Assembly (NCBI GenBank): GCA_030849465.1
Contig: JARVLF010000016.1
Span: 682,001-746,000 of the forward strand
DNA: 64,000 bases
Direction: 5' to 3'
DNA from: Moesziomyces globuligerus
Taxonomy: Eukaryota > Basidiomycota > Ustilaginomycetes > Ustilaginales > Ustilaginaceae
This document shows positions 29,501-40,187 of the stretch, piece after piece (position 1 is the first letter of the stretch; every line of letters begins with the position of its first letter). Made by a program: the position numbers and the translations under genes. The notes beneath the pieces were generated by a model, which had not been told where the DNA came from, made no database searches, and worked only from the letters and a program-made list of their open reading frames with translations.

Positions 29501-30346
29501 GCCCTTCTTGCTGCCGCCGGACTGGCCGCCGCCCTGGACGGGGAAGACGCTGGTGACCTGGGCGAAGACACCGACCTTGTGAACTTTGCTGAGGTCGGTG
29601 ATGACATCGGCGTCCTCGGTGTCGTCCTTGAGGAGGAAGGCGCCGATGTAAGGCTGACCGCGCTTGAGGGATTCCTTGATAGCGGCGCAGACGGCCTTGT
29701 CCTTGATGACGACGGCCTTGTAGAAGCCAGGGAAGAGGGGACGACGGGTGATGGGGAGGGCGAGTACTTGTGGGTAGACGGAAGGCACGGTGGAGCGGGC
29801 GATGGAGTTGGAATCGGAGCCGCTTCCGGAACCTGAGCTTGCGCCGCCTGCTGCCGAGCCGGAGCCGGAGCCCGAGGCTGAGCTCGAGGCGGCGCCGCCA
29901 GTGGCGGAGCGAGCACCGGAAGAGGAGCCAGAAGACTCACCCTTTGCGTCAGCGCGCTCGGCTTCTTTACGATGCTCTTCGTCTTGCTCGACCTCGTGCT
30001 CCTCTCCCTCGTGCTCCTCGTTCTCAGTGAGCATCTTGTCATGCTTCCTGGACCGTGGCAGGCTGTGGGGCGGGGTGGTGAAGAGGAATCTGGCTGAGGC
30101 TGTGCGCAAGGCGGGCGTGACACGAGCATCGAGGCCCTTTGCATATCCGGTTGCTGCCAGACGCAGCGTGGAGCTGCTAGGGGCTGCGGTGCGTGCCAAG
30201 CTGGATGAGACGGAGGTGATGCGTCGCGAGCTGATGGTGGCTACATTGGCTGCGGAGGTGCGCCAACGTGCGGCACTTCCAGCCGCATACCTTTGCGAGG
30301 GAAGCATCAGGGATGCCTTGCTTCGCGCTGTCTGGAGCAGCGACAC
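26600..30346 (-). CDS. PIM1: Mitochondrial ATP-dependent Lon protease (PIM1 type)
   Basis: Single exon of 1248 residues. The first ~100 residues are Arg/Ser/Ala rich without acidic residues, as in a mitochondrial presequence. An acidic linker ([15 protein letters not shown]) and the Lon N-terminal domain ([16 protein letters not shown]) follow, up to about 560. The AAA+ module has Walker [14 protein letters not shown] (about 675) and Walker [12 protein letters not shown] (about 738). A long Ala/Ser/Glu insert, usual for fungal PIM1, precedes the protease domain, where the catalytic serine is in GPSAGVAF (about 1109) and the lysine in [13 protein letters not shown]. It degrades misfolded and oxidised matrix proteins and helps maintain mitochondrial DNA. 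It diverges from XRN1 across 1.27 kb. The call is firm. Confidence 0.97.
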   Translation of the reverse strand: MSLLQTARSKASLMLPSQRYAAGSAARWRTSAANVATISSRRITSVSSSLARTAAPSSSTLRLAATGYAKGLDARVTPALRTASARFLFTTPPHSLPRSRKHDKMLTENEEHEGEEHEVEQDEEHRKEAERADAKGESSGSSSGARSATGGAASSSASGSGSGSAAGGASSGSGSGSDSNSIARSTVPSVYPQVLALPITRRPLFPGFYKAVVIKDKAVCAAIKESLKRGQPYIGAFLLKDDTEDADVITDLSKVHKVGVFAQVTSVFPVQGGGQSGGSKKGKDGENAEDEEGITAVLYPHRRIRIDELITPDGQTIPSPPPGTEGAGPANPISDEAANEAVKAASIAKVHDIQQEARDEGVLPEVNDASAAHLQQNAPPAPPKPSDADAQPETEAADGQDMPSHSAPFQTSFLQDYAVSLVNVTNLAAAPYDKRNDQYIRAVMSELISVFKDIAQLNPLFRDQIANFSISQGAGNVFEEPEKLADFAAAVSTGEVSELQAVLEALDVRERLQKALVVLKKELMNAQLQSKISKDVESKIQKRQREYYLMEQLKGIKKELGIESDGKDKMVEKFREKAAELRMPEAVRKVFDEELNKLQTLEPAASEFNVTRGYLDWLTSIPWGVHSPENYSIANATTVLDEDHYGLKDVKDRILEFLAVGKLKGTVEGKIICLVGPPGVGKTSIGKSIARAVERQFFRFSVGGLSDVAEIKGHRRTYVGAMPGKAIQALKKVGTENPLILIDEVDKIGRGHNGDPSSALLEMLDPEQNGSFLDHYMDVPVDLSRVLFVCTANTLDTIPQPLLDRMEVMEVSSYTADEKRHIARGYLGPQAKEASGLQDANIELPNETIDFLIKHHHARESGVRGLRKLLEKVYRKIAFDIVKEHGESVFPEPKEGELASAKTESTSASADAAAGSAESTAQSVTPPNVDGQAADGDAAPSAFTEPSASTAAAPDSKPLQDGKVPGRDAAPEAPAKVTTEKRQPMAVPKDVKVVITIDSLRKYLGPPVYHKDRLYTSAMPAGVSTGLGYLGNGSGSLMPIETTIMPGKGGLQLTGKLGDVIKESASIALSWMKTNAHALGIVKDASDMLLENKDVHLHMPEGAIGKEGPSAGVAFTVSLTSLLTNRSVAPTLAMTGEVSLRGMVLPVGGLKEKLLAAHRAGITKVILPAQNQPNVEADVPKAVLDDLEVHYVNNVWSALNHAFGEGPWTEKAQEMEELERKEAITSSSESPKDKIKQDDGANQDQPVN

Positions 30347-31619
30347 GGGGTGCGGAGAGTAGTAGCGGGAACGCTTTGCCGGAGCCTCGCGACGTTGTCC
30401 TCGAAGGATCCGGAGTGTGATGCGACGGCCTGTGTAGTCCTTTCAGGTCTTGCTGGCGACGTGGCAGGCTTGGAACGGAGGAAGGATGAGATGAAAGAAG
30501 GCACGAGGGTAGGGTTGGATTCAGGACAGGCACGAGGGGGGGGGCAGTCCTGGTCGGCAGCCGTCACGGCTGGCAAGTGGAGTTGTTCGGCTGCACTCCG
30601 AGAGCCGGCCAACGAGAGAGGAAATCGCGCTTACCTACGAGATAGGCCGAGCAGATGTGCTCTTGGCTCAGCCGAGCACCGGAGAAAAAAGCGCGTGCGT
30701 GTCGTCAGCCCGTGGCCAGCTGAGTCGGACCGCGCCGTCCAACGGCCCGTTCTATTCGCCAGCCACGCTACGCTGACTTTGCGTGGTCAATCAGAAGAGC
30801 TCTTTCTTCGCCTCTCTCGGCGGCCTTCTTCTCAAGCGCGCTTCTTGCACCATGCCTTGACCATCCTCAAGCAAGCGTTGCCAAGTGGAAGAGTAGGCTT
30901 CAGACCCTGACGCGGGTACTGTAGGCAGCAGCAGCGAAGTCCGCATCTGCAGTGTAAATGTGGAGGAGAAGGGTGGCCGAAACGCTGCGAACTTGACCCG
31001 ATCACCAGCAGATTCGACGACAATCCGGAATGAATGTCAGATTCTGTGAGATGACAGTTTGGTCCATTTTGGGACAGCGAATCACAGACGCATGCAGCCG
31101 TCGTGCAGGGCGCCTTGCAGCGGGCGGACGCACCGTCGCTGGCTGCCCTGACTCGCCACTCAAAGCTCAGCTTCTGGCGGGTGGCGGACGGACCCTGCTC
31201 AGACCGACCGACAGCAGCCCAGCTGAGGACAGCGAGCGTGTAAGTAAGCGCACGGTAGGAACGCCGCGTCTGCCATGCACGCCCCTCATCCCCGTCAGAG
31301 CATTGGCATCTCTCCTCCTTCTTCTCTTCATCGGCTTTGCGCCTCTTGTTCAGCAGCTTTGTCCTTTTCTTGTTCGATTCTGTCGTTCGTTCACATCAGA
31401 GCTCGCTCCTTTGCTTTCTTAGCTTTCGTCCAACAGCTTTCTCTTGCCAACAACATTTGCTTCGACCAGCCTCGCTCCTCGAGATCCTCACCGCCGGCCT
31501 TCGCTCCTTTGCACACGTTTCAAGTTTTGCAACCGCTACGAGACTGCCATCCGGTACGCTTTCGATACAATCTTGTCAGCCACTCGCACCTCCGCCGCTC
31601 CTAGGCATCCTTCGCCAAC
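30347..31619. other. Divergent promoter region between Lon and XRN1
   Basis: About 1.27 kb separates the two start codons. The XRN1 side (31270-31619) is a pyrimidine-rich 5' leader with repeated ctcctt/tcttctc clusters. A nine-base G run lies near 30536-30544. No gene is supported inside: the longest frame (205 codons from 30293) overlaps the Lon start and has no coding character. Confidence 0.55.
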
Positions 31620-34600
31620 ATGGGTATCCCCAAGTTCTTCCGCTTCATGTCGGAGCGCTACCCGCTCATCAGTCAGCTCATCGAGGAAAACAAGATTCCT
31701 GAGTTCGACAACCTCTATCTCGACATGAACGGCATCATCCACAACTGCTCCCACCCCAACGACAACGATGCCTCCTTCCGAATCACAGAGACACAGATCT
31801 TTTTAGCCGTCTTTGCATATATAGAGCATCTCTTCCACAAGATCAAACCCAAGAAGGTCTTCTTCCTCGCCGTCGATGGCGTCGCCCCGCGCGCAAAGAT
31901 GAATCAACAGCGTTCTCGACGTTTCCGTACCGCCAAGGAGGCAAAGGAGATCAAGGAGAAGGCAGAGCGTCGCGGCGAAGTCCTCCCCGAAGAGGAGGCC
32001 TTCGACTCCAACTGCATCACCCCAGGCACTCCCTTCATGGCCAAGCTCTCCCAGCAGCTCGAATACTTCATCGCCAAGAAAATCACCGAGGATGCCGACT
32101 GGCGCAACGTGCAGGTCATCCTCTCCGGCCACGACGTCCCCGGCGAGGGTGAGCACAAGATCATGGAGTACATCCGTCTCTCCAAGGCTCAGCCCGGTTA
32201 CAACCCCAACGTCCGCCACTGCCTCTACGGCCTCGACGCCGACCTCATCATGCTCGGCCTTCTCAGCCACGATCCCCACTTCTGCCTCCTCCGAGAGGAG
32301 GTCCAGTTCGGCCCCCGCCGCAAGTCCAAGGGAAGCCTCGAGTCCCAGAACTTCTTCCTTCTCCACCTCTCCCTCTTCCGCGAGTACCTCGACCTCGAAT
32401 TCCAAGACCTCCGCTCTTCCCTTCCTTTCCCTTACGAATTCGAGAGGATCATCGACGATTTCATCCTCCTCAACATCTTTGTTGGAAATGACTTCCTCCC
32501 CCATCTGCCGGGCCTCCACATCAACGAAGGCGCCATGGACCTCCTATTCAGCATCTACAAGCAGATCCTCCCCATCGCTGGAGGCTACCTCAACGAGAGC
32601 GGTGTCCTCCGCACCGACCGCCTCGAGCTCGTCCTCGCCGAGCTTTGCAACTTTGAGATGGAGCAGTTCGAGCGCGATTACGGCGACTCCGCCACCCACA
32701 AGGCCAAGGTCTCCAAGAAGAAGAAGGCAATCACACAGACCAAGGCCAAGGGCGGCCTCCTCCTCACCAAGCCTCAGCGCCAGCTCTTTGACAAGGTCCA
32801 TGCCTTCGTCATGGCTCGCCGACACGATCCTGCGGGTGCCCCCACTGAGCTCACGCTCCCCGCCGATCTCCCAAACAAAGACAAGCGCTTCCTCGAAGAC
32901 CTCGCTTCCAGCCTCAAGCTGCGCGCCTCCTTCAACAAGATCGACCCCGCCTCTCAGCAGCCCGCCATCACCCTCTCCTTCCCTGCGCTCGCTCTCGACG
33001 ATGACGACAGCGACGACGGGCCCTCGGATGAGGAAGGCGATGATTCGGACGAAACCTCTCAGCAGGAGGAATCGACTTCCTCGGCAGCCGAGGCTGCGCA
33101 TGCCAAGCCCAAGACCGGCAAGTCCGAGGCAGACGCTGCCGTCGATCGTGTCCTCGGCCGATACCTCAAGGCCAAGGTCGACACTGCCAGCGACGACGAC
33201 GTCGACCCTGAAGAGGATTACAAGAAGCGTCTCGAAGCTCAGATGACCGAATGGAAGCGAGACTACTACAAGCAGAAGCTCGAATTCGAATACAACGACA
33301 ACGAGTCCATGAGCAAGCTCGCCTACCGCTACATCGAGGGTCTCCAGTGGGTCCTCCACTACTACTACGACGGTGTCGCTTCCTGGGGTTGGTTCTACGA
33401 CTACCACTACGCACCCAAGATCTCCGACCTCAAGAATGTCGGAGAGATGAAGTTCAAATTCGAGCTTGGCAAGCCGTTCCGTCCTTTCGACCAGCTCATG
33501 GGCGTGCTTCCCGCGCTCAGCAACTCACACATCCCCACCGCCTTCCGCGACCTGATGACCGATCCCAGCTCGCCCATCATCGACTTCTACCCGTCGAACT
33601 TCGAGGCCGACCTCAACGGCAAGAAGCAGGATTGGGAAGCCGTCGTCAAGATTCCCTTCATCGACGAAAAGAGACTCCTGGATGCGCTCGACAAGCGCGA
33701 AGTCTATCTCGGCATCGAGGAGCGCAAGCGCAACGGCTTCGGCCACAGCCGCGAGTTCACCTACAACGAGGACGGAGAGCTCTTCTTCCCCTCGAGCCTT
33801 CCCGGCACCTTCCCGGACCTGGTTCATTGCCGCGCGGTTGTCAAGAACTTCAGCCTGCCCACGCTCGATGGTCTTGACCTCGTCAAGGGCCTCACTAAGG
33901 GCGTCGAGCTCGGTGCCCGTGCGCTCGCCGGTTTCCCCAGTCTCAAGACGCTTCCCCACTACGGCCGTCTGGGTCACCACGGTGTCAACATCTTCCAGTC
34001 CGATTCCAAGGGCGTAAGCATGGTTGTCACCATCGAGAATGCCTACGAAGACGCCAAGACCGAGGCCATTGCCAACGCTATGATCGGCAACCGCGCCTTC
34101 CTCAGCTGGCCCTTCCTGAACGAAGGTCTCGTGGTCGGTGTGTCCGACTCTCTCTTCCGATATGAGATGGGCATCGTCGGAGGTCAGCAGAAGGTGATTG
34201 CCACGCCGCACCAGGGCGTCACGTTGAGCGACTTCCAGCGCAAGGCCGAACGCGCCGAGTACCAGTACAGCAAGCGCATGGGCGTGCTCATCGGCGACGT
34301 CGACGTGCTCGTCCACATCCGTCCGCTCAAGGGCCTCAAGCGCCTGGATGACGGTGCCTTTATCAAAGACTACGAGGAGAGCTCCAAGAAGGAAATCGAC
34401 CAGGCCGTCCAGGTCACGGTGACCAATGTCGTGCACGACGACGCTCGCTTCGTCGAGTCGCCGGCCAAGCCTATCCACGAGGAGTATCCGGACAAGACCA
34501 AGGTGTTCTTCCTCGGCGCCAACGCTTACGGCACGCCTGCTCATGTTGTGGGAAGCACCGACGCCTCGCTCGCCATCGAGGTCGCCTTCTTCCCCAACCA

Positions 34601-36038
34601 GGCTAAGGAAAATGCTCACCTGCGCGGCCTTGTGGCGTCGCGCGCTCGCGTGCAGTACTATCCCTCCTACCAGGTGGCCAAGAAGTGCGGCATCACCTCG
34701 CTCGCACTGGCCAAGCTCACCTCGAGCATGATGCTGGCCTGGAAGGACCAGAAGGTCAACGTGGGCCTCAGCCTCAAGTTCGAAGCCAAGGGCGAGAAGG
34801 TGCTCGGCTACTCGCGCAAGTCGGCTGCAGGCTGGGAGTTCTCGGACAAGACGCTCGAGCTGGTCAAGGAGTACGTGCAGACGTTCCCCGAGATCGCGGC
34901 GATGCTGAGCCACAAGTCGGGCGTCGACGTGACGCGTGCGTCGCAGATCTGGGATGAATCCGTTGTCGATGAAAAGATGACGGCGCTCAAGGCATGGATC
35001 AAGGCCAAGGGCGTGCGCGACCTCGAGACGGTGCCTCTGTACGCTGAGCAGCTGTCCAAGGAGACGGTGCTGAACATCGAGGCTTTCACCGCACGACTCG
35101 TCGACACGCGCACTGCGATCGGCGCCGCCAGCCAGGTGAAGCGCGTCTTCATCAAGGGCATCCCGCGCACTGCACTGCTCAAGCCGAGCCACGCGCCGTT
35201 CCGTCTGCAGGCGCAGAGGTTCGAGCTGGGTGACCGAGTGATCATGGTGCAGGACTCGGGCAACGTGCCGCTCTCGGCGCGCGGTGTGGTGGTGGGCATC
35301 AACAGCAACTCGCTCGAGGTGGTGTTTGACGTGCCGTTCCTCAGCGGCACTACCCTCGGCGACAGGTGCGCACCCTACAAGGGCGCCATCGTATCGTTCG
35401 TCAGCGTGCTCAATCTGACGCAGCCTCAGTTTGTCTGCGCCGGCACGACCGGCGAGGGTGACACGAGCGCTTCGGTGGGCAGTGCGCTGGAGCGTACGCT
35501 GGGCCCCATCGGTGGCACGGGCAGCACGCAGAGCAACGGCAACGGCAACGGTGCGCACGGCTACGGCGGCTCGGGCGCTCCGTACCGACCGCCGAACGCC
35601 TTCACGCCGAGCGCGGCGACGCAGAACGGCAAGGGCCGTGGCGGCAGCACGCAGATCCTGCAGCGACCTCAGCAGCGACACGCGCCCGTGCAGCAGGATG
35701 TGGCCTTCTCTGGCGTGGCCGGCGGCACGCAGAAGCCGACCCGTGCGGCTGCGTCGCGCGACCAGGTGGAAGAGATCAACCCGATCATGGCCGCGCTGGG
35801 CATCCGCCCTCCGGCTGCGAATGCTGGCTCGAACGGTCACGGTCAGGGCGGTGCACCCCGAGGTGCGCGCGGCGGTGCTCGTCCCCAGAACGGAGCTGCC
35901 CGCCCCCCGCAGGCTCCTGCCCAGGCTAGCGGAAACGCTCCGCGTGGCCGAGGCGGACGAGGCGGAGCTGGCGCCAACGGGCGTGGCCGCGGAGGTTCCA
36001 CTCGCGGTGGTCGTGGCGGTGCAGCTGCCACTCAGTAG
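31620..36038 (+). CDS. XRN1: 5'-3' exoribonuclease 1 (Xrn1/Kem1)
   Basis: Intronless, 1472 residues. The N-terminus MGIPKFFRFMSERYPLISQ and YLDMNGIIHNCSHPND are diagnostic. Further catalytic-domain motifs are SGHDVPGEGEHKIMEYIR, YGLDADLIMLGLLSHDPHF and FILLNIFVGNDFLPHLP, which supply the acidic metal-binding residues. An acidic linker occurs near residues 455-510 and is followed by the second conserved region (YYKQKLEFEYND, LQWVLHYYYDGVASWGWFY). The C-terminal third contains the XRN1-specific SH3-like and winged-helix part, then a Gly/Asn/Gln-rich tail ending in RGG repeats. It is the cytoplasmic enzyme that degrades decapped mRNA. Its length matches Xrn1 rather than the shorter nuclear Rat1. 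The call is firm. Confidence 0.97.
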   Translation: MGIPKFFRFMSERYPLISQLIEENKIPEFDNLYLDMNGIIHNCSHPNDNDASFRITETQIFLAVFAYIEHLFHKIKPKKVFFLAVDGVAPRAKMNQQRSRRFRTAKEAKEIKEKAERRGEVLPEEEAFDSNCITPGTPFMAKLSQQLEYFIAKKITEDADWRNVQVILSGHDVPGEGEHKIMEYIRLSKAQPGYNPNVRHCLYGLDADLIMLGLLSHDPHFCLLREEVQFGPRRKSKGSLESQNFFLLHLSLFREYLDLEFQDLRSSLPFPYEFERIIDDFILLNIFVGNDFLPHLPGLHINEGAMDLLFSIYKQILPIAGGYLNESGVLRTDRLELVLAELCNFEMEQFERDYGDSATHKAKVSKKKKAITQTKAKGGLLLTKPQRQLFDKVHAFVMARRHDPAGAPTELTLPADLPNKDKRFLEDLASSLKLRASFNKIDPASQQPAITLSFPALALDDDDSDDGPSDEEGDDSDETSQQEESTSSAAEAAHAKPKTGKSEADAAVDRVLGRYLKAKVDTASDDDVDPEEDYKKRLEAQMTEWKRDYYKQKLEFEYNDNESMSKLAYRYIEGLQWVLHYYYDGVASWGWFYDYHYAPKISDLKNVGEMKFKFELGKPFRPFDQLMGVLPALSNSHIPTAFRDLMTDPSSPIIDFYPSNFEADLNGKKQDWEAVVKIPFIDEKRLLDALDKREVYLGIEERKRNGFGHSREFTYNEDGELFFPSSLPGTFPDLVHCRAVVKNFSLPTLDGLDLVKGLTKGVELGARALAGFPSLKTLPHYGRLGHHGVNIFQSDSKGVSMVVTIENAYEDAKTEAIANAMIGNRAFLSWPFLNEGLVVGVSDSLFRYEMGIVGGQQKVIATPHQGVTLSDFQRKAERAEYQYSKRMGVLIGDVDVLVHIRPLKGLKRLDDGAFIKDYEESSKKEIDQAVQVTVTNVVHDDARFVESPAKPIHEEYPDKTKVFFLGANAYGTPAHVVGSTDASLAIEVAFFPNQAKENAHLRGLVASRARVQYYPSYQVAKKCGITSLALAKLTSSMMLAWKDQKVNVGLSLKFEAKGEKVLGYSRKSAAGWEFSDKTLELVKEYVQTFPEIAAMLSHKSGVDVTRASQIWDESVVDEKMTALKAWIKAKGVRDLETVPLYAEQLSKETVLNIEAFTARLVDTRTAIGAASQVKRVFIKGIPRTALLKPSHAPFRLQAQRFELGDRVIMVQDSGNVPLSARGVVVGINSNSLEVVFDVPFLSGTTLGDRCAPYKGAIVSFVSVLNLTQPQFVCAGTTGEGDTSASVGSALERTLGPIGGTGSTQSNGNGNGAHGYGGSGAPYRPPNAFTPSAATQNGKGRGGSTQILQRPQQRHAPVQQDVAFSGVAGGTQKPTRAAASRDQVEEINPIMAALGIRPPAANAGSNGHGQGGAPRGARGGARPQNGAARPPQAPAQASGNAPRGRGGRGGAGANGRGRGGSTRGGRGGAAATQ

Positions 36039-36173
36039 ATCTGTCTCAGTTCGTCCTTCCTATGGACTCCCGTCCCTGGCATCAATGGCATGGCCTTGCT
36101 GAATCGTCGATCTTCAACACTTCGTGTGACCGTCTGTGTGCGAACGTACGAAGAAAGCCGCCTGAAAGCAAAA

Positions 36174-36192
36174 TACTGTAAAATTTACAGTA
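36174..36192. repeat. Perfect AT-rich palindrome, 9-bp arms
   Basis: TACTGTAAA and TTTACAGTA face each other around one A, about 135 bases after the XRN1 stop. It could form a hairpin in the XRN1 3' UTR or act as a dyad binding site. The flanks are AT rich compared with the window. Confidence 0.75.
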
Positions 36193-36577
36193 GGAGGGCT
36201 GGAGCAGAATGAATTTATCTGAACTATTTAGGCAACGGATTTTCAAGGGGGCTTTCTGAGCGTGCTTCATTTTCGAGCTTGAAGTTGGATGGGGAGAACA
36301 GACGAGGTGGAGGGAAGCACGTGGAATTTGGATCTGCAGCGCCGGTGACTTCATCTTGCACGCGGTGCTCCGGGTATCGGTTAAGCAAAAAAAATCAGCA
36401 GGCACGCCCGACTTTTGCAACCGTCTGATCGGGATGCGAAGTGACCAAAGTCGGATCTCAAGGGCGTGAACAGCAGAACGTCTTGATTAACAGGCAACGG
36501 AGGGTGCGATTGGGCTGAAGATTGGCCGGTTCGGAAGTGTTCGATGTGGCATGCAGGAACGTGCATGTCGATTCTCA

Positions 36578-36583
36578 TATAAG
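36578..36583 (+). promoter_or_regulatory. Candidate TATA box of the dehydrogenase gene
   Basis: TATAAG lies 66-71 bases upstream of the ATG at 36649 in the sequence ctcatataagcc. Sequence and spacing are the only evidence. Confidence 0.4.
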
Positions 36584-36648
36584 CCTCTTTGTCGTTCCGA
36601 ATCATCTCCCGTACATCCACTCTCTCTCCACACTCGGACAAAGTTACG

Positions 36649-37874
36649 ATGTCGGTTCCTCAGACTACGCAAGCATACCGTCTGTCGTCGTTCGACAAGA
36701 GCCTCGATGGGCTCGCACTCGACCAGCAGGTCGTCTTGCCCGACGCTGCCGAGCTCGCTCCGACCGAGGTGATCGTCGAGATCCATGCCGTCTCGCTCAA
36801 TGCGCGCGACTACCAGAGTAAGAGCCATCGCACTGATCGACTTGCGTGATGGAGACTGGATTGCTGATTCTTTTGACGCTTTCGTCGCTGATTGAAGTTG
36901 CGAGCGGGACGTATCCTGCGCCTACGTCGCCTCCGAAGGGGCTGATTCCTGTGTCGGACGGTGCGGGCAAGGTCCTGGCTGTCGGCTCGAACGTGACCAC
37001 GGTCAAGGTGGGCGAGCGCGTGGTGACCCATCTGAGCTCGGAATGGCGTCACGGCGAGATCGGTAACGAGATGCAGGCGTCTGCGCTCGGCGGCGGTCGA
37101 CCCGGTGTGCTCGCCAAGCACGTCGTGTTGGACCAGTACAACGTGCTGCCCATCCCAGCGCACATGGACTATCGTCAAGCTGCGTCGTTGCCCGTCGCTG
37201 GTCTGACTGCCTTCCACTGTCTCTTTGGCGTTGCAGGCAAGAGCGTGCAGCCGGGTCAGACGGTGCTGATCGAAGGCACGGGCGGCGTGAGTATCGCTGC
37301 TCTCCAACTGGCGCTTTCAGCGGGTGCTCGACCCATCGTCATCTCGAGCTCCGACGCCAAGCTCGAGCTCTGCCAACAGCTCGGCGTCCATCGCGACGAC
37401 TGCATCAACTACTCGGCGAACAAGGACTGGTGGCAAGCCGTGCGCGCCCGCACCCCGCGCGGCGAGGGCGTCGACCACACGATCGAAATCGCAGGTGGCT
37501 CCACCCTCACGCGTGCGCTGCTCGCCACCAAATCCTACGGCTCCGTCTTCATCGTCGGCTACCTCGACGACTACGCCTCCGAAAAGCACAGCGACGAGGG
37601 CATCCCCGATGTCGCCAAGGCGATCCTCTACTCCCAGGCCCACCTCCAGGGCGTCATGTGCGGAAGCTACAAACTCTTCCAGCAGTACCTCCAGGCTCAC
37701 TCGTTTGCCCAGCAGAACCTCGACAACAAACTCGCCAGCATCAACGTCCTCAAACCCCTCATCATCCAGGAACAGATCTTCCCCTTCGCAAAGGCAAAGG
37801 AGGCCTTCCAGCTCCAGGGCTCCGGCCGTTTCGTCGGCAAGGTCATCATCGACGTAGCCGACCCGACCAACTGA
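36649..37874 (+). CDS. Medium-chain dehydrogenase/reductase, quinone-oxidoreductase-like
   Basis: Two exons: 36649-36817 and 36898-37874, with an 80-nt intron (donor GTAAGA, acceptor gattgaag), encode 381 residues. The join reads LNARDYQ | IASGTYPAP, as expected for the family's catalytic domain, followed by IPVSDGAGKVLAVG. The nucleotide-binding fold shows VLIEGTGGVSIAALQLALSAGA and then VISSSDAKLE. The zinc-binding Cys and GHE motif of classical alcohol dehydrogenases are missing, which places it with the zinc-free quinone reductase / zeta-crystallin group, probably NADPH dependent. The substrate is unknown. The length is normal for the superfamily, and the start MSVPQTTQAYRL is the only suitable ATG. 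Confidence 0.9.
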
Positions 37875-38604
37875 GCATCGCATCGTAATACAGAACCTTC
37901 CGTCGCTTCTGCGGTCTGCGCCTAGATCCGATGAGAGCAGGGAAGTGCTGCAGTGAAGGCCGCAGTGGGACAATGTCTAGAGGTGGTCCTGATTGATGGG
38001 GGTACTGGATATCATTGTGCGCAGTCTGGTACAGGATATCGGAGCGTAACAGTAGGGCAATGATCCATACCGCACCCAAGCTTCAAAGGCGACTCGGTAG
38101 AGCAACGCCCAGCTTGGCCTGGGGCGAAAGAGTCAAAGTGGGATTCTCATTTCGACGACGCTGGCGATGCTGGGCTTCTCGCTTTCCTTGTCGGCGACCC
38201 GAGCGATCTCGGATCACCAACTTTGCCTGTGCGAATCCGCTTCGATCTGCCGTTGGGCCAAACGACCAACTTTCACGGCCAAGGCCCTCAGCTTCGATGC
38301 GCCAGAGCGGGCGAAATGGAAGAATGCACGAAGGTCCCACCAACCTTGATCTGACGGAGCACAGCCGCACCCGACTCAGCGCGCTACGGCTGGGGACAGT
38401 CTATAAAGGCCGCGTCGCCACAAGTTGACGTCGGTTCTCCACCACTTCGGTGACCAGCCCCACTCTTTGCGTTTTGACCATCTGATATCATACAATGTAC
38501 ACGAAATGGTCGGAGAATCGGATAGCCGACTCGACTTTTCGAATCGGGGAGCCTCTTGCGACGCAGTCCAGGCACGTCGGTCTAGCCTTCGAATCAGGGT
38601 CAAG
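37875..38604. other. Intergenic region
   Basis: About 730 bases following the dehydrogenase gene. A sequence ggcgactcggtagagcaacg near 38089 resembles a tRNA D-arm, but no matching T-arm follows. No other feature was seen. Confidence 0.45.
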
Positions 38605-39243
38605 ATGGCTCCGCCCGCGCAGGGTGCTTCTGAGGGTGGGGATCGTGGCTGCGACGGTGTCCTCGAGACAGGCCAAACCCGGCGAGAGGATTCGGATGAC
38701 GAGACGGCCAGCACGGCGTCCTCGGAGTATGTCATCGAGCCGGGTCGGAAGCGCGTATGCACGGCGATTGGGAAGAAGAGCAGTGGCAAGAGGAGCACTT
38801 CGAGCGGGAAACGGCACAAAGCCAAGGTGCAGAGGCATACGGCCACCGCTGTCGAGCCCCGTAGGCTGCGTCGAGAGCGCCGGACGGATGAAGCAAGCCC
38901 GAGCACTTGGAGTGGACGAAATCACGTCGGGCGGATCGAACCGACCCCGTCTGGAATGCTGCTGTCTCCGACGAGACCGATTCCGTCGGTCTCGAACGTC
39001 CAGCTCGCGTACGCAGGCTCGCAGCTTATGTGGGACGTCGGGCCGCATCTCGTAGTTGCGACGAGAGAGTTTCTCGAGAACTATGCGGCCCAGAATCGCT
39101 CAGTCGCAGTCTCGCCAGAGGAAGGGGCGCAGGCGCTGATGAGGACGATCGACACCTTTGTCGACACGGTGGTCCAGCTGGCCGGCGCACGCTGCAGCTT
39201 CACCCACCTCTTCGGTGACTGTACCGAGCGATGGCTGCAGTGA
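38605..39243 (+). CDS. Hypothetical protein, disordered basic N-terminus (orphan ORF)
   Basis: The frame is open from 38425; the ATG at 38605 (MAPPAQGASEGG) gives 212 residues and earlier ATGs at 38425 and 38506 are possible. Residues 30-100 are Ser/Lys/Arg rich (RKRVCTAIGKKSSGKRSTSS), as in disordered nuclear proteins. The C-terminal 70 residues (VATREFLENYAAQNRSV, ALMRTIDTFVDTVVQLAGAR) could form helices. No family is recognised. The neighbours, a dehydrogenase and a RhoGEF, give no functional hint. It may be a lineage-specific gene or a chance frame. Confidence 0.45.
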   Translation: MAPPAQGASEGGDRGCDGVLETGQTRREDSDDETASTASSEYVIEPGRKRVCTAIGKKSSGKRSTSSGKRHKAKVQRHTATAVEPRRLRRERRTDEASPSTWSGRNHVGRIEPTPSGMLLSPTRPIPSVSNVQLAYAGSQLMWDVGPHLVVATREFLENYAAQNRSVAVSPEEGAQALMRTIDTFVDTVVQLAGARCSFTHLFGDCTERWLQ

Positions 39244-40187
39244 CCGCTTCTAGTCTGCCTGCGCGTCGCGATCCTTCATGTACGGTAACCTGCAATCGCA
39301 CAAAGAGGAGAAATGCTCCCGACCCTCGCTCCCGATGCCGGACATGTCGAGCAGTGGATTTTCAGGTGACTGTGATTGCGTCGGCACCGCGACCGGAGGA
39401 GGTTGTGAAGCAGGCGGCGCGTTAGGGTCAAACATATCGCAATCACAACTCGGTGGGTCCTAAGCAGAGCTGTGAGCCAAGAGCAAGGCATCAAGGGTCA
39501 GAGCATACACGACGTTGCGAGGAGAGCGGATGCGACGAGGTGCGCGGATGACACGCACCGTTCGTGGAGGCAGCAGTTCTGGCTGCGAGCGGGCCCGTCA
39601 TCTCGGCACGCTCCCGTACAGAGCCGGCGATCGTGGAAGGCTTGGCGCGGTTTTGCAGGCTGTTGATCGCCGTGCGCCGGCGGGTCTCGAGACAGCATGT
39701 GCCAGATCGCCGGCATGCGGTCGCCGCCTGCGTCGATACAGAAGCAACTTGCTGAGCGCCACGATCGCCCGACGAGAGGTCGCGCCTGCCGTCGAGCAAG
39801 GCGGACAAGGATTTTTGCCGAATTGGCGAGAAGAAGCGTGGGTACGACGGTGGTGGTGTTCGCGATACATGCGATACGCAGATCGGGGCATCAGTCTCTG
39901 GCGCTGGTGCTGAACCGTCCAATCCCCGCCGCTTGCTTTGCAGGAGGCCAATCGACGAGCCACCCGCCGCTTGGATGACAAGACGAAACCGCTCATCAAC
40001 CGTCGGTCCCATCACCTCGCTTCGGACGGCGTTTCGATCGCAGAGAAAGGCTCGTAATCACCGTAGCACAAAACACTCTCGCGGTCAATCATGTAAATGT
40101 ATCCGTCTGCCATTCTCGCTTGTCAAGAGGTGAATGGCTGTGGAAGAGAATGTAGATCAGCCGTCCTGCGGAGGGCTGCGCGCACGA
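39244..40187. other. Intergenic region
   Basis: About 940 bases between the orphan ORF and the stop of the convergent RhoGEF gene. It contains only short overlapping frames and no recognisable element. Confidence 0.45.

Larger units (their letters stand above)
36039..36648. other. XRN1 3' region and promoter of the dehydrogenase gene
   Basis: About 610 bases between tandem genes. It includes a 9-bp-arm palindrome at 36174-36192 in an AT-rich stretch and a TATAAG motif at 36578-36583, about 70 bases before the next start codon. The leader ttcttccacactctctctcc type pyrimidine clusters lie just before 36649. Confidence 0.5.

Noticed and set aside
26540..29836. 1098-codon plus-strand frame opposite the Lon gene
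   Set aside because: Antisense shadow: C/G-ending codons of the real gene remove stops on the opposite strand. The product is low-complexity and resembles nothing, whereas the minus strand encodes a complete Lon protease.
33525..35840. 771-codon minus-strand frame opposite XRN1
   Set aside because: Antisense shadow of the XRN1 coding sequence, Arg/His/Leu rich, without domains.
38085..38165. tRNA-like D-arm (cggtagagca) near 38095
   Set aside because: No T-arm with a GTTCRA loop at the right distance and no acceptor-stem pairing.
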